12,507 nucleotides of DNA from an uncultured Bulleidia sp. (lineage in GTDB: Bacteria; Bacillota_I; Bacilli_A; Erysipelotrichales; Erysipelotrichaceae), in assembly GCA_934754415.1 (NCBI GenBank), contig CAKVIS010000049.1, positions 1 through 12,507 on the forward strand, given 5' to 3'. Made by a program: the position numbers and the translations under genes. The notes below the pieces were generated by a model. That model made no database searches. It was not told the origin of the DNA and was given only the letters and a program-made list of their open reading frames with translations. How positions within the stretch are numbered: the first letter of the stretch is position 1; every line of letters begins with the position of its first letter. This document shows positions 1-8,318 of the stretch, piece after piece.

Positions 1-31
1 AAAAAGCACTACGCAAGTTAATACGCAGTGC
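1..31 (-). terminator. Intrinsic terminator after uvrA
   Basis: Read on the minus strand, a 10-bp stem (GCACTGCGTA with TGCGTAGTGC, two G-T wobbles) closes a 6-base loop and is followed by at least five T residues that run off the left edge. It lies about 60 bases after the uvrA stop codon and fits the end of the mutS-uvrA transcript. The T-tract is cut by the window edge, so its full length is unknown. On the plus strand the same stem is followed by only three T, so it is probably not bidirectional. Confidence 0.75.
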
Positions 32-93
32 ACTTTAGAGATTCAATTGCTTCAATGCCTTAACTTAATGACATTGGAAAGTTTTTTCACTCC

Positions 94-2934
94 TTATTTC
101 TGATGCTGTTTTGTCCATTCCAGAGCTTTGACAAGATACTGTCCCGTCCAGCTTTCTTTCACCTCTGCAATATGTTCCGGTGTACCCTGGGCAATAATCT
201 GTCCTCCACCGTCTCCACCTTCAGGGCCAAGGTCTATGATCCAGTCTGCACACTTGATGACATCCAGATTATGTTCAATGACAAGGACTGTATCCCCTCC
301 ATCCACAATTCTCTGTAATACCTGAATCAGTCTGTTAACATCATCGGTATGTAATCCAGTTGTCGGCTCATCCAGAATATAGACTGTCTTGCCTGTAGCC
401 ACTTTCTGTAATTCTGTTGCCAGTTTTACTCTCTGTGCTTCACCACCACTGAGTGTAGTACTGGACTGTCCCAGTTTGATATATCCAAGACCCACATCCT
501 GTAAAGTCTGCAATTTTCTGTGAATCTTCGGATGATTGATGAAGAAAGTTACAGCTTCTTCTACCGGCATTTCCAGCACATCATAAATGTTTTTGCCTCT
601 GTAAGTACATTGCAGAGTTTCATCGTTGTACCTCTTTCCATGACACACTTCACAAGGCACATACACATCCGGCAGGAAGTTCATGCGGATGACTTTCACA
701 CCATCCCCCTGACAGGCTTCACATCTTCCACCTTTGACATTGAAGGAAAATCTTCCCTTATCATATCCTCTTAGTTTTGCCTCAGAGGTATTGGCAAAGA
801 TATCACGGATATCATCAAAAACACCTGTATATGTTGCCGGGTTGGATCTTGGTGTTCTTCCGATAGGATCCTGATCTATCTGTACAAGCTTATCTATATT
901 CTCCAGTCCCTTGATAGAAGTAAACTTACCTGGTTTTACCTTCTGTCTTCCAAGGTTGGCAAGAACAGCTTTCATAAATACATCATTGACCAATGTAGAT
1001 TTACCAGATCCTGATACACCTGTTACCACCACTAATTTACCTAAAGGAATCTTGACATTGATCTTTTTCAGGTTATGTTCAGCAACACCTCTGATTTCAA
1101 TATATTTGCCATTCCCTTTTCTTCTTTTTTCGGGTAAAGGAATGATCTTTTTACCTGATAAATACTGTCCTGTAATGGATTGCGGGGTATCCATAATCTG
1201 TTGCGGAGTACCATTGGCCATCACCTGTCCGCCATGCACTCCGGCACCCGGACCGATATCTACGATCCAGTCTGCTGCCATCATGGTTTCTTCATCATGT
1301 TCCACCACAATCAAAGAGTTGCCTAAATCACGCATATTCTTCATAGTCGCAATCAGCTTGCTGTTATCTCTTTGATGTAAACCAATACTAGGTTCATCCA
1401 TGACATACAATACTCCGGATAACTGAGAACCAATCTGTGTAGCAAGACGAATACGCTGTGCTTCACCACCACTCAGTGTACCTGCCAGTCTGTCCAGTGT
1501 CAGATATTCCAGACCTACATTCTTTAAGAAGGATAAACGGGAACGAATCTCTTTCAATACCAGTTCCGCTATCTTCTTCTTTTCTGCATCCAGCTGTAAA
1601 GCATCTACCCATTCCAGTGCCTTCACAACAGATAATGCTGTAAATTCTGCAATATTCTTATCTCCTACTTTGACACTTAATGCCTGGGGATTCAGTCTTT
1701 GCCCATGACATTTAGGGCACTGAGATTCAATCATATACGAATGATAATATTCTTTATTCCATGTGGATGTTGTCTGCACATATCTTCTTTCAATCAGATC
1801 CTTGATACCTTCAATGAAATCATTCTTTTCCATCTTGATACCACCGGAAGATTCCAGAGTATATTTAATTGGTTTATCTGACCCATGCAGAATAATCTGC
1901 ATCTGTGCTTTGGTAAAAGTGGAAATCGGTTTATCCAGAGGAATCTTGTACGCTTTACACAAGATTTCAAATCTGGACCATTCCAGGTTATCTGTACCAG
2001 CCGTATTCTTATAATACCGGATACCACCTTCCATGATAGATAAAGAAGGATCAGGAATCAGATTGTCCACATCTACTTCTTCTACAATACCAAGACCATG
2101 ACATAAGTCACATGCCCCTATAGGTGCATTAAAAGAGAATAATCTTGGTTCAAGATGCGGTACAGAAAACCCACATACAGGACAAGCATAATTACTGGAG
2201 AATAACATCTCCTTATCTCCTTCAAGCACCACTGCATTTCCATCCGCAAGCTGAATGGCTGTTTCCAGAGAATCGTAGATTCTGCTTCTGGATCCTGCCT
2301 GTAAGATAATTCTGTCTACAACGACATCTACTTTATGTCTTTTATTCTTTTCCAGTTCGATATCCTCTTCCAGCATGACCATATTGCCATCTACTCTGGC
2401 TCTGAGATATCCTTCTTTTAACAATCTGGCAAAAGTATCTTTAAAAGTTCCTTTTTTATCTTTAACAATAGGCGCAAGAACAGTAAGCCTTGTCTTTTCC
2501 TCCAGAGCCATCACTGTATCCACCATTTCCTGAACTGTCTGTCCGGTAATAGGAATATTGTGATTTGGACAATACGGTACACCGCATCTTGCATACAGTA
2601 ATCGTAAATAATCATAGATTTCCGTTACAGTACCCACGGTAGATCTCGGGTTATTACTTGTAGTTTTCTGGTCAATGGAAATAGCAGGAGATAACCCTTC
2701 AATCATCTCCACATCTGGTTTTTCCACCCCACCAAGAAACTGTCTTGCATAGGCAGATAAAGATTCGACATATCTTCTTTGTCCTTCTGCATAGATTGTA
2801 TCAAAGGCAAGAGAAGTCTTTCCGGAACCGGATAATCCTGTCATGACTACCAGTTTGTTTTTAGGTATTTCCAGGGAAATGTTCTTGAGATTATTTTCTT
2901 TTGCACCCTTTATGATTAATGTATCATTTTTCAT
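94..2934 (-). CDS. uvrA: UvrA, excinuclease ABC subunit A
   Basis: This is the DNA-damage sensing ATPase of nucleotide excision repair. As a dimer it loads UvrB at bulky lesions in the cytoplasm. The 946-residue protein has normal family length and two complete ABC modules. The first has Walker A GLSGSGKT at 33-40, signature LSGGEAQ at 487-493 and Walker B VMDEP at 511-515. The second has Walker A GVSGSGKST at 639-647, signature LSGGEAQ from 828 and Walker B ILDEP at 853-857. Zinc-binding Cys pairs are at 251/254 with 275/278 and at 738/741 with 761/764. The start is set by an ATGA overlap with the mutS stop and by a GAGGT ribosome binding site at 2944-2948 inside mutS, which suggests translational coupling. 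All key residues look intact. Placement directly behind mutS, rather than next to uvrB, is the unusual part. Confidence 0.98.
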   Translation of the reverse strand: MKNDTLIIKGAKENNLKNISLEIPKNKLVVMTGLSGSGKTSLAFDTIYAEGQRRYVESLSAYARQFLGGVEKPDVEMIEGLSPAISIDQKTTSNNPRSTVGTVTEIYDYLRLLYARCGVPYCPNHNIPITGQTVQEMVDTVMALEEKTRLTVLAPIVKDKKGTFKDTFARLLKEGYLRARVDGNMVMLEEDIELEKNKRHKVDVVVDRIILQAGSRSRIYDSLETAIQLADGNAVVLEGDKEMLFSSNYACPVCGFSVPHLEPRLFSFNAPIGACDLCHGLGIVEEVDVDNLIPDPSLSIMEGGIRYYKNTAGTDNLEWSRFEILCKAYKIPLDKPISTFTKAQMQIILHGSDKPIKYTLESSGGIKMEKNDFIEGIKDLIERRYVQTTSTWNKEYYHSYMIESQCPKCHGQRLNPQALSVKVGDKNIAEFTALSVVKALEWVDALQLDAEKKKIAELVLKEIRSRLSFLKNVGLEYLTLDRLAGTLSGGEAQRIRLATQIGSQLSGVLYVMDEPSIGLHQRDNSKLIATMKNMRDLGNSLIVVEHDEETMMAADWIVDIGPGAGVHGGQVMANGTPQQIMDTPQSITGQYLSGKKIIPLPEKRRKGNGKYIEIRGVAEHNLKKINVKIPLGKLVVVTGVSGSGKSTLVNDVFMKAVLANLGRQKVKPGKFTSIKGLENIDKLVQIDQDPIGRTPRSNPATYTGVFDDIRDIFANTSEAKLRGYDKGRFSFNVKGGRCEACQGDGVKVIRMNFLPDVYVPCEVCHGKRYNDETLQCTYRGKNIYDVLEMPVEEAVTFFINHPKIHRKLQTLQDVGLGYIKLGQSSTTLSGGEAQRVKLATELQKVATGKTVYILDEPTTGLHTDDVNRLIQVLQRIVDGGDTVLVIEHNLDVIKCADWIIDLGPEGGDGGGQIIAQGTPEHIAEVKESWTGQYLVKALEWTKQHQK

Positions 2935-5453
2935 TTTTTCTTAACCTCATCTATAAGATCTGACAGCATCGTCCATGCCTGACGAGGAGAAAGATCATCC
3001 ACATTCACTTCTCTTAACTCGGATAATACCTTATCCGCTACAGGATCTTCCTTCTTCATTTCAATCAGCTGATAACTCTGCTGTACAACTCTTTTCTTGG
3101 ACTCCAGCTCCTTCTGTACTTCCTTTGCACGGGATAATACAGATTCCGGAAGTCCGGCAAGACGTGCTACATTGATACCATAGGAATGACCTGCAGCACC
3201 CTCTTTAATACGATATAGGAAAGTGACTTTATCGTCATCTTCTTTGACCACAACATGTACATTCTTTACAACACCCATACTGTCCACAAGAGAAGTCAGT
3301 TCATGATAGTGTGTAGAAAACATTGTCTTGGCATGTACACAGCTTGCAAGATATTCCATCATGGACTGTGCCAGTGCCATACCATCATATGTACTTGTAC
3401 CTCTTCCTATCTCATCAAATAACACCAGAGATCTGGAAGTTGCCTGTTGAAGAGCTCTGTTTGCCTCAGACATTTCCACCATAAAAGTAGACTGTCCGGA
3501 CAAAATATCATCACTGGCACCAATACGTGTAAAGATCTTATCGAACAAAGGCATTCTGCATTCCTTGCATGGCACATAACATCCCATCTGTGCAAGGATC
3601 ACAATCAATGCAGTCTGTCTCATATAGGTAGATTTACCACCCATGTTAGGACCGGTAATCAGTAAAATCGTAGTGGAAGAATCCATGTGTACATCATTTG
3701 CCACATATCTTTTATCTTTCATAATTTCATCCAGTATTGGATGTCTTCCACCTGTAATACTTAATTCATCTTCTGTAAAGACAGGTCGTACATAACCATT
3801 TCTGCTGGAAATCTCAGCCAGTGCCTGATACACATCAATCTGTGCCAGCACATTGGCAAGTTTCTGCAATTTAGGCAGATATCCACGGATATCTTCCAGT
3901 ACCTGTGCATATAATTCCTTTTCCAGACGGATGGCATTTTCCTCAGCATGTAAGATAGCTTCTTCTTTTTCCTTCAGTTCCGGAGAAATGAATCTTTCAT
4001 TATTTGTCAGGGTCTGTTTACGTACATAGCACCATTCTTCTTTTACCTGCTGAGCAGCTGCCTTGGAAATTTCTATATAATAGCCAAAAACTTTATTATA
4101 GCCGACTTTCAATGTCTTAATGCCTGTACGTTCTCTTTCACTTGCTTCCAGAGTGGCAATAAAATCTTTACCGCTTCTTTGAATGGCGCGTGCTTCATCC
4201 AGCATGGCATTATACCCATCTTTGAAAATACCACCGTTAGTTAACACATTTGGCGGCGTTTCCACAAATGCATCTTTCAGCTTTGCATATAAAGACTGTA
4301 AAGTATCTGTATTCTGAAATGCCTCAAAACAATCACAGGTAATACATGAAAAGATTTCAGGTACTACTTCCAAAGTTCTTGTCAGTCGTACAAGATCTAC
4401 AGGATTTGCAGTATTCATGGCACATCTTGCGACTAATCTTTGCAGGTCATACACTGCTTTCAAAGCATCCTGCAGTCTTTGTCTTTGCATGAAGTTTTGA
4501 ATCAGACAATCCACCCTTGCATATCTTTCTTCAATCTTCTTCTGAGATACCAGAGGTTTTTCTATCCATTTTCGCAATAATCTGGACCCCATGGCACTTT
4601 GACATTTATCCAGAAAAGACCACAAAGTAATGGCTTTTCCGTTTTCATGAAGACTGGAAGTTAACTCCAGATTTCTTCTTGTGTCATAATCCATGTACAA
4701 GAATTCCTCTTCCTTCTCCACATGACAGACACTTAAATGCCCCAGCATATGACGCTGTGTATTCTCAAGATAATTCAGCATCAGACCATAGGCACTTCTT
4801 TCATAGTCTTTTTTTAAAGCTTCACATAAGTCCTGATATTCTTCTTTGATTGTGTCTTCTTCACAATAAGAAATAACTACCTGTAAATCTCTTAAACTCT
4901 TGATAAGTCTTTGAGGAAAATCCTCTTTGACAACCACTTCCTTAATATTGTTTTTCATGATTGTCTGTACAAAAACAGTATCTTTATGTTCAATATCCTC
5001 TACAAAGTTTTCACCTGTACTTGCTTCAACAACAGCAACAGAATACCCGTATCCATAATCTATGGCAGCTCCCAGATACACACTGTTTTTCTCGTCAGAA
5101 ATATCGTCCATCACAGTACCAGGAGTAATGATACGTACTATATCTCTTTTTACAATCCCCACTGCTTTGGAAGGATCCTCCATCTGCTCCACAATAGCCA
5201 CCTTATACCCTCTTTGTACAAGTCTTTGTACATAGCTGCTTGCCGCATGATGAGGCACACCGCACATAGGTACCTTTTCTGCTACCCCTGCATTTTTACC
5301 GGTCAAAACAAGATCCAGTTCTCTTGAAGCAATCTTTGCATCGTCAAAGAACAATTCATAGAAATCCCCTATTCTGTAGAATAACAGCGTATCCTGATAT
5401 TGTGCTTTAACAGACAGATATTGTTCCATCATCGGTGTATATTTTTCCTGCAT
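2931..5453 (-). CDS. mutS: MutS, DNA mismatch recognition ATPase
   Basis: MutS finds mismatches and small loops after replication and recruits MutL. The 840-residue protein has the family order. The N-terminal mismatch-binding domain carries the F-x-E motif (GDFYELF, F31 and E33). Connector, lever and clamp domains follow, then the C-terminal ATPase with Walker A GPNMGGKST at 601-609, the STFMVEM signature at 655-661 and Walker B LVLFDE at 676-681. It ends in a short helix-turn-helix-like tail. Where relatives carry a beta-clamp binding peptide such as QLSFF, this protein has QLIEM, a weak match. The start is supported by GGAGGT at 5459-5464, five bases from the ATG. It is the first gene of a two-gene operon with uvrA and has its own promoter just upstream. 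No mutL is visible in the window. Confidence 0.98.
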   Translation of the reverse strand: MQEKYTPMMEQYLSVKAQYQDTLLFYRIGDFYELFFDDAKIASRELDLVLTGKNAGVAEKVPMCGVPHHAASSYVQRLVQRGYKVAIVEQMEDPSKAVGIVKRDIVRIITPGTVMDDISDEKNSVYLGAAIDYGYGYSVAVVEASTGENFVEDIEHKDTVFVQTIMKNNIKEVVVKEDFPQRLIKSLRDLQVVISYCEEDTIKEEYQDLCEALKKDYERSAYGLMLNYLENTQRHMLGHLSVCHVEKEEEFLYMDYDTRRNLELTSSLHENGKAITLWSFLDKCQSAMGSRLLRKWIEKPLVSQKKIEERYARVDCLIQNFMQRQRLQDALKAVYDLQRLVARCAMNTANPVDLVRLTRTLEVVPEIFSCITCDCFEAFQNTDTLQSLYAKLKDAFVETPPNVLTNGGIFKDGYNAMLDEARAIQRSGKDFIATLEASERERTGIKTLKVGYNKVFGYYIEISKAAAQQVKEEWCYVRKQTLTNNERFISPELKEKEEAILHAEENAIRLEKELYAQVLEDIRGYLPKLQKLANVLAQIDVYQALAEISSRNGYVRPVFTEDELSITGGRHPILDEIMKDKRYVANDVHMDSSTTILLITGPNMGGKSTYMRQTALIVILAQMGCYVPCKECRMPLFDKIFTRIGASDDILSGQSTFMVEMSEANRALQQATSRSLVLFDEIGRGTSTYDGMALAQSMMEYLASCVHAKTMFSTHYHELTSLVDSMGVVKNVHVVVKEDDDKVTFLYRIKEGAAGHSYGINVARLAGLPESVLSRAKEVQKELESKKRVVQQSYQLIEMKKEDPVADKVLSELREVNVDDLSPRQAWTMLSDLIDEVKKK

Positions 5454-5477
5454 AGATTACCTCCAAAAACTTCATTT

Positions 5478-5486
5478 ATTATACCA
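5478..5486 (-). promoter_or_regulatory. Extended -10 promoter of mutS-uvrA
   Basis: On the minus strand a perfect TATAAT (5478-5483) is preceded by TGG, forming an extended -10 element (TGnTATAAT). The best -35 is a weak TTCAGA 18 bases upstream, inside the stem of the preceding terminator. The predicted start near 5471 gives a leader of about 18 bases that carries the mutS ribosome binding site. The promoter therefore sits immediately behind the terminator of the upstream unit, separating repair genes from nadK and the PTS-like gene. Confidence 0.65.
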
Positions 5487-5495
5487 TTACCATTG

Positions 5496-5521
5496 AAAAA
5501 GTCTGAAGATTCCCTTCAGAC
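5496..5521 (-). terminator. Intrinsic terminator after the PTS-like gene
   Basis: On the minus strand a perfect 8-bp stem (GTCTGAAG with CTTCAGAC) closes a 5-base loop and is followed by TTTTT. It begins right after the stop codon of the PTS-like gene and ends the nadK-PTS unit just before the mutS promoter. Confidence 0.85.
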
Positions 5522-5522
5522 C

Positions 5523-7079
5523 TTATTCCTCAATATTTCTGATTGTATTTCTCTTATTGGCATCAATCGCTTTATGTAAAATAGTTGCACTGTTGCCTAT
5601 CGATATTGCAAATCCCGCCTTATTCTCCAGAACTCTGTAAACACCCATCTTACGCAGTCTTTCTATATTGATTTTACTGGAATCATATAAAGCAAGTGTC
5701 AGAGTATCATAAGAAGAAGATACTGCTTTGATGTTCTCCAGTCCTCCAACAGATTTCAATGTTTCTTTTAACAGTCTTTCCTTACCACCTGTATTGAACA
5801 GATCTACTGCCAGATACTTAAAATAGATTCTGACAATAAAGAAGAACAGTATTCCGGATACCACCCCTATGATGGCTACCTTTAATAAAGTAGACTGCAG
5901 TGCACTGCTTCTTAAATAACTTAAGAATTCCAGTAAAGTACCAGGCAGTGCAATCATAGTATATGTACCTGTTGTGTAAAACCCAAGATAGATTCTGAAA
6001 CAGTGACAGATAGCATATAACAATCCCACACTGCCGATATATATCAAAAATAAGAACGGACACATTACCAGCATCACAAATTCCATCGGTAAAGAAATAC
6101 CGGATAACAAAGAAATCAGCCACAACAGTATAAACAGTAAGGTACTTCTTCTGCGTTCCAGTTTATCTGTCTGTAAACTGTATACCCCTGCCAGCATTCC
6201 TGGCACAATAAACAGATTCACAAGATAATACGGTGTAAAGAATCTTCCTGCAATCCCCATATTGGCACCTGACGCCAACTGTGCAGTCCAGATATTGGCA
6301 TCTCCTGCAACACTGGTACCAGATACACTGTTCACCCATGTACCACCACTTAATGTGTACCAGAAGTTAGAACGGAATACACCACCAAGATTCAGCAATC
6401 CAAGAATCTTATCTGTAACACCATATAAAGCCAGATTGACAGGATTACTTGTATCAGCAGCGATAAACGTAATGACCTTATTAATCAAAGCATATATAAG
6501 AGGCCAGATAAACCCTGTAGCAGCACCTGCAAGAGCACTGAAGACAGTGGTCATGATTACTGCCATGCATGGAGAAGAGATAAACCCGAAGAAACTGTAG
6601 GCACTTCTTTTTTTGCTTCTTTGAAACTGGAACAGTGTAATAGCCGCCACAATCATCATTGCAATCATACCTGTCTGTACAGGATACACAGTAGTACTCT
6701 GAACAGAGAAAGGTACTGTTTTACTCATGGATATTCCAAGAATAGAGGAATATACATTGGATGGCATAGAACCGTTACTGACAACCATGGTGCCACACTG
6801 GAAAGCAGCATATCCAGTCAATGCGGAAATAACCGTTGTAGCAGAGCCGTTCTTTCTGCTGACAATTCTCAATAAGAATATCAGAGGAAAGTTGATAACA
6901 ATAAATGCACCAGTTCTTTCAAATAAATGTACTATAGATTCCACAACAGGCTGGTCAATGAAATATAATGCTGTAAAAGCAGGATTGGTGATATTTCCAA
7001 TCCCCAGCAATAAGAATCCAAAAACCAGAACACCTATTGGTAATTTAACTATTTCATAAAATGAATGCCAAAGTCTCAT
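5523..7079 (-). CDS. Degenerate PTS EIIC-EIIB-like membrane protein
   Basis: This 518-residue protein aligns by eye with the glucose/N-acetylglucosamine superfamily of PTS permeases. About ten hydrophobic segments fill residues 13-420, starting with the typical LPIGVLVFGFLLLGIG stretch. An EIIB-like domain follows from about 435 to 508 (SVGGLENIKAV). Family members take up and phosphorylate sugars, but the chemistry residues are replaced here. The EIIC GLH motif reads NLGG (230-233), so His becomes Gly232. The TEP motif reads ISLPMEF (328-334), so Glu becomes Leu330. The EIIB phospho-Cys position in the NCITRLR-type motif is Ser456, and the following Arg residues are lost. No EIIA domain is attached. 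The frame is intact, and AGAGGT at 7086-7091 supports the start. It follows nadK by 12 bases and is probably cotranscribed. I infer a non-phosphorylating transporter, channel or sensor; the substrate cannot be named. Confidence 0.85.
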   Translation of the reverse strand: MRLWHSFYEIVKLPIGVLVFGFLLLGIGNITNPAFTALYFIDQPVVESIVHLFERTGAFIVINFPLIFLLRIVSRKNGSATTVISALTGYAAFQCGTMVVSNGSMPSNVYSSILGISMSKTVPFSVQSTTVYPVQTGMIAMMIVAAITLFQFQRSKKRSAYSFFGFISSPCMAVIMTTVFSALAGAATGFIWPLIYALINKVITFIAADTSNPVNLALYGVTDKILGLLNLGGVFRSNFWYTLSGGTWVNSVSGTSVAGDANIWTAQLASGANMGIAGRFFTPYYLVNLFIVPGMLAGVYSLQTDKLERRRSTLLFILLWLISLLSGISLPMEFVMLVMCPFLFLIYIGSVGLLYAICHCFRIYLGFYTTGTYTMIALPGTLLEFLSYLRSSALQSTLLKVAIIGVVSGILFFFIVRIYFKYLAVDLFNTGGKERLLKETLKSVGGLENIKAVSSSYDTLTLALYDSSKINIERLRKMGVYRVLENKAGFAISIGNSATILHKAIDANKRNTIRNIEE

Positions 7080-7091
7080 GAAACCACCTCT

Positions 7092-7865
7092 TTAGAACAA
7101 ACTCTTCAAGCGATCAAAATAGCTCACTTGTCTTCCTCTTAACATATGTACTTTTTTGGATACAGAGGTATGAATACAGATAGATGTACAATCATCCAGA
7201 GGATATACATCGCTGTCCACACCCAATAAAGCACCCTGAAAACTGTCACTTTTAAATGTCAGACAGGTATCCTGACGCAATATAATTGGTGCCCCTAAAG
7301 ATCTGTATTTTATATGATGAATTCCGGAAATCTCTGTCATTTCAATAAACGGAAGACCTTCCTGAATCACTGCCCCACCCAATGAACGATTATACGCCGT
7401 AGATCCAAGCTGAGTACATACACAGATACCTGTACCTCTGAAATCTTCAAGTTTTTTATCATTCACAAAGATTTCCATCACCTGTGTTCTTGCGGCATTT
7501 TCAATACGAATCTCATTCAGTCCATAGTACTTTTTACCATCAATGGTTGCGGATAATAAAGGATATTCTATATCGTGACACTTTCCTGTAAGAAACGCCT
7601 CCAGAAACTCTTCCACTTCATTTTCTGTAAAGTCAGTATAAAACCCTAAAGTACCTGTATGTATTCCGTAGAATTTCACTTTATCCAGCCTGCCCATATA
7701 TTGATGCACGGCATAAATAAAGGTACCATCTCCACCTATGACAAAGACAGTTTCTCCATTTCTGTTATCTTCTGTATATCCGTGATTACTTAAGACATCT
7801 TTGATTCTTGAAGCAACCTGATTTGAATTTTCATCCGGTCTTACAACCATGGCATATGTCTGCAT
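7092..7865 (-). CDS. nadK: NAD kinase (ATP or polyphosphate dependent)
   Basis: NAD kinase phosphorylates NAD to NADP in the cytoplasm and is the only route to NADP. With the chosen start the protein has 257 residues, close to the Bacillus enzymes. Visible motifs are GGDGT at 44-48 with the catalytic Asp46, GTLGF at 71-75, the NE pair at 117-118 in GLNEIRI, and the GSTAYNRSLGG loop at 154-164. The frame stays open upstream to an ATG at 7961. That longer start has no ribosome binding site, its extra 32 residues resemble nothing in the family, and a promoter lies inside the extension. The start at 7865 (MQTYAMVV) matches where family proteins begin. No Shine-Dalgarno precedes it, and the predicted transcription start falls on or next to the ATG, so a leaderless message is likely. 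The PTS-like gene follows by 12 bases. Confidence 0.93.
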   Translation of the reverse strand: MQTYAMVVRPDENSNQVASRIKDVLSNHGYTEDNRNGETVFVIGGDGTFIYAVHQYMGRLDKVKFYGIHTGTLGFYTDFTENEVEEFLEAFLTGKCHDIEYPLLSATIDGKKYYGLNEIRIENAARTQVMEIFVNDKKLEDFRGTGICVCTQLGSTAYNRSLGGAVIQEGLPFIEMTEISGIHHIKYRSLGAPIILRQDTCLTFKSDSFQGALLGVDSDVYPLDDCTSICIHTSVSKKVHMLRGRQVSYFDRLKSLF

Positions 7866-7871
7866 GACTCT

Positions 7872-7901
7872 AGTATACAAGGTTACATAAAAAAATGACA
7901 A
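7872..7901 (-). promoter_or_regulatory. Sigma-A type promoter of nadK
   Basis: On the minus strand TTGTCA (7896-7901, five of six matches to TTGACA) and TATACT (7872-7877, five of six to TATAAT) are separated by 18 bases that include a run of seven T. The predicted transcription start is at about 7865, which is the first base of the nadK ATG. Confidence 0.6.
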
Positions 7902-7972
7902 TTGAAAAACACGGGTTACCCTCTCAAGAGTTCCATGCGCATGTATCTTTTTCCTGTTCATACAAGTAAAGC

Positions 7973-7981
7973 TGGTATATT
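7973..7981 (+). promoter_or_regulatory. Possible extended -10 promoter of the Phd-like gene
   Basis: TGGTATATT forms an extended -10 motif about 50 bases before the start codon, without a clear -35. An alternative is TTGCGT (7982-7987) paired with AT-rich sequence near 8004-8010. The intergenic region also holds a 10-bp palindrome, CATGCGCATG (7934-7943), that could be an operator. None of these can be decided from sequence alone. Confidence 0.3.
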
Positions 7982-8028
7982 TTGCGTTTTTCCTGATAAA
8001 GTTTAGATATAAAAGGAGGACTTATACT

Positions 8029-8289
8029 ATGATTCAAATAAGACCTGTCTCTGATTTAAGAAACAAATTCAAGGAAATTGAAAACACCGTTAACGAAGGA
8101 CACCCTGTATATTTAACCAAAAACGGATATGGCACCATGGTCGTATTGAGTCTTCAAGAATACTCAGATTTAACAGATAAAGTAGAATTAAAATTAGATG
8201 AAGCAGATTGCCAGGCATCAGAATCCAATAAACGATTATCCCATGAGGATGTCTTTCATTCTTTAAGAGAAACAATACATGCAAAATAA
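8029..8289 (+). CDS. Orphan Phd/YefM-family antitoxin-like protein
   Basis: The 86-residue protein matches the Phd/YefM fold in its first half: IRPVSDLRNKFKEIENTVN, then PVYLTKNGYGTMVVLSLQEYSDL. In type II toxin-antitoxin systems this part dimerises and binds operator DNA. The tail (residues 55-86) is polar, with a helical HEDVFHSLRETI segment where such proteins usually carry their toxin-binding region. The start is firm: GGAGGA at 8015-8020 with 8-base spacing. No toxin gene follows. A terminator starts 30 bases after the stop and metG converges from the other side. The divergent upstream gene is nadK. It may act as a solitary DNA-binding regulator, pair with a toxin elsewhere, or be a relic. 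The family call is confident; the role is not. Confidence 0.85.
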   Translation: MIQIRPVSDLRNKFKEIENTVNEGHPVYLTKNGYGTMVVLSLQEYSDLTDKVELKLDEADCQASESNKRLSHEDVFHSLRETIHAK

Positions 8290-8318
8290 ACAATTTACTC
8301 TTCGATATCTTCTGTTTT

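Noticed and set aside
911..1375. 154-codon plus-strand open frame inside uvrA
   Set aside because: It lies wholly antisense to a well-supported uvrA, has no ribosome binding site and its translation resembles no family.
4911..5327. 138-codon plus-strand open frame inside mutS
   Set aside because: It is an antisense shadow of conserved mutS coding sequence without a start signal.
7881..7919. Direct repeat GGTTAC at 7881-7886 and 7914-7919 upstream of nadK
   Set aside because: Six-base repeats are expected by chance over this length; the 33-base spacing alone is not enough to claim an operator.
7866..7961. N-terminal extension of NAD kinase from the ATG at 7961
   Set aside because: No ribosome binding site, no family similarity in the extra residues, and a consensus-like promoter lies within it.
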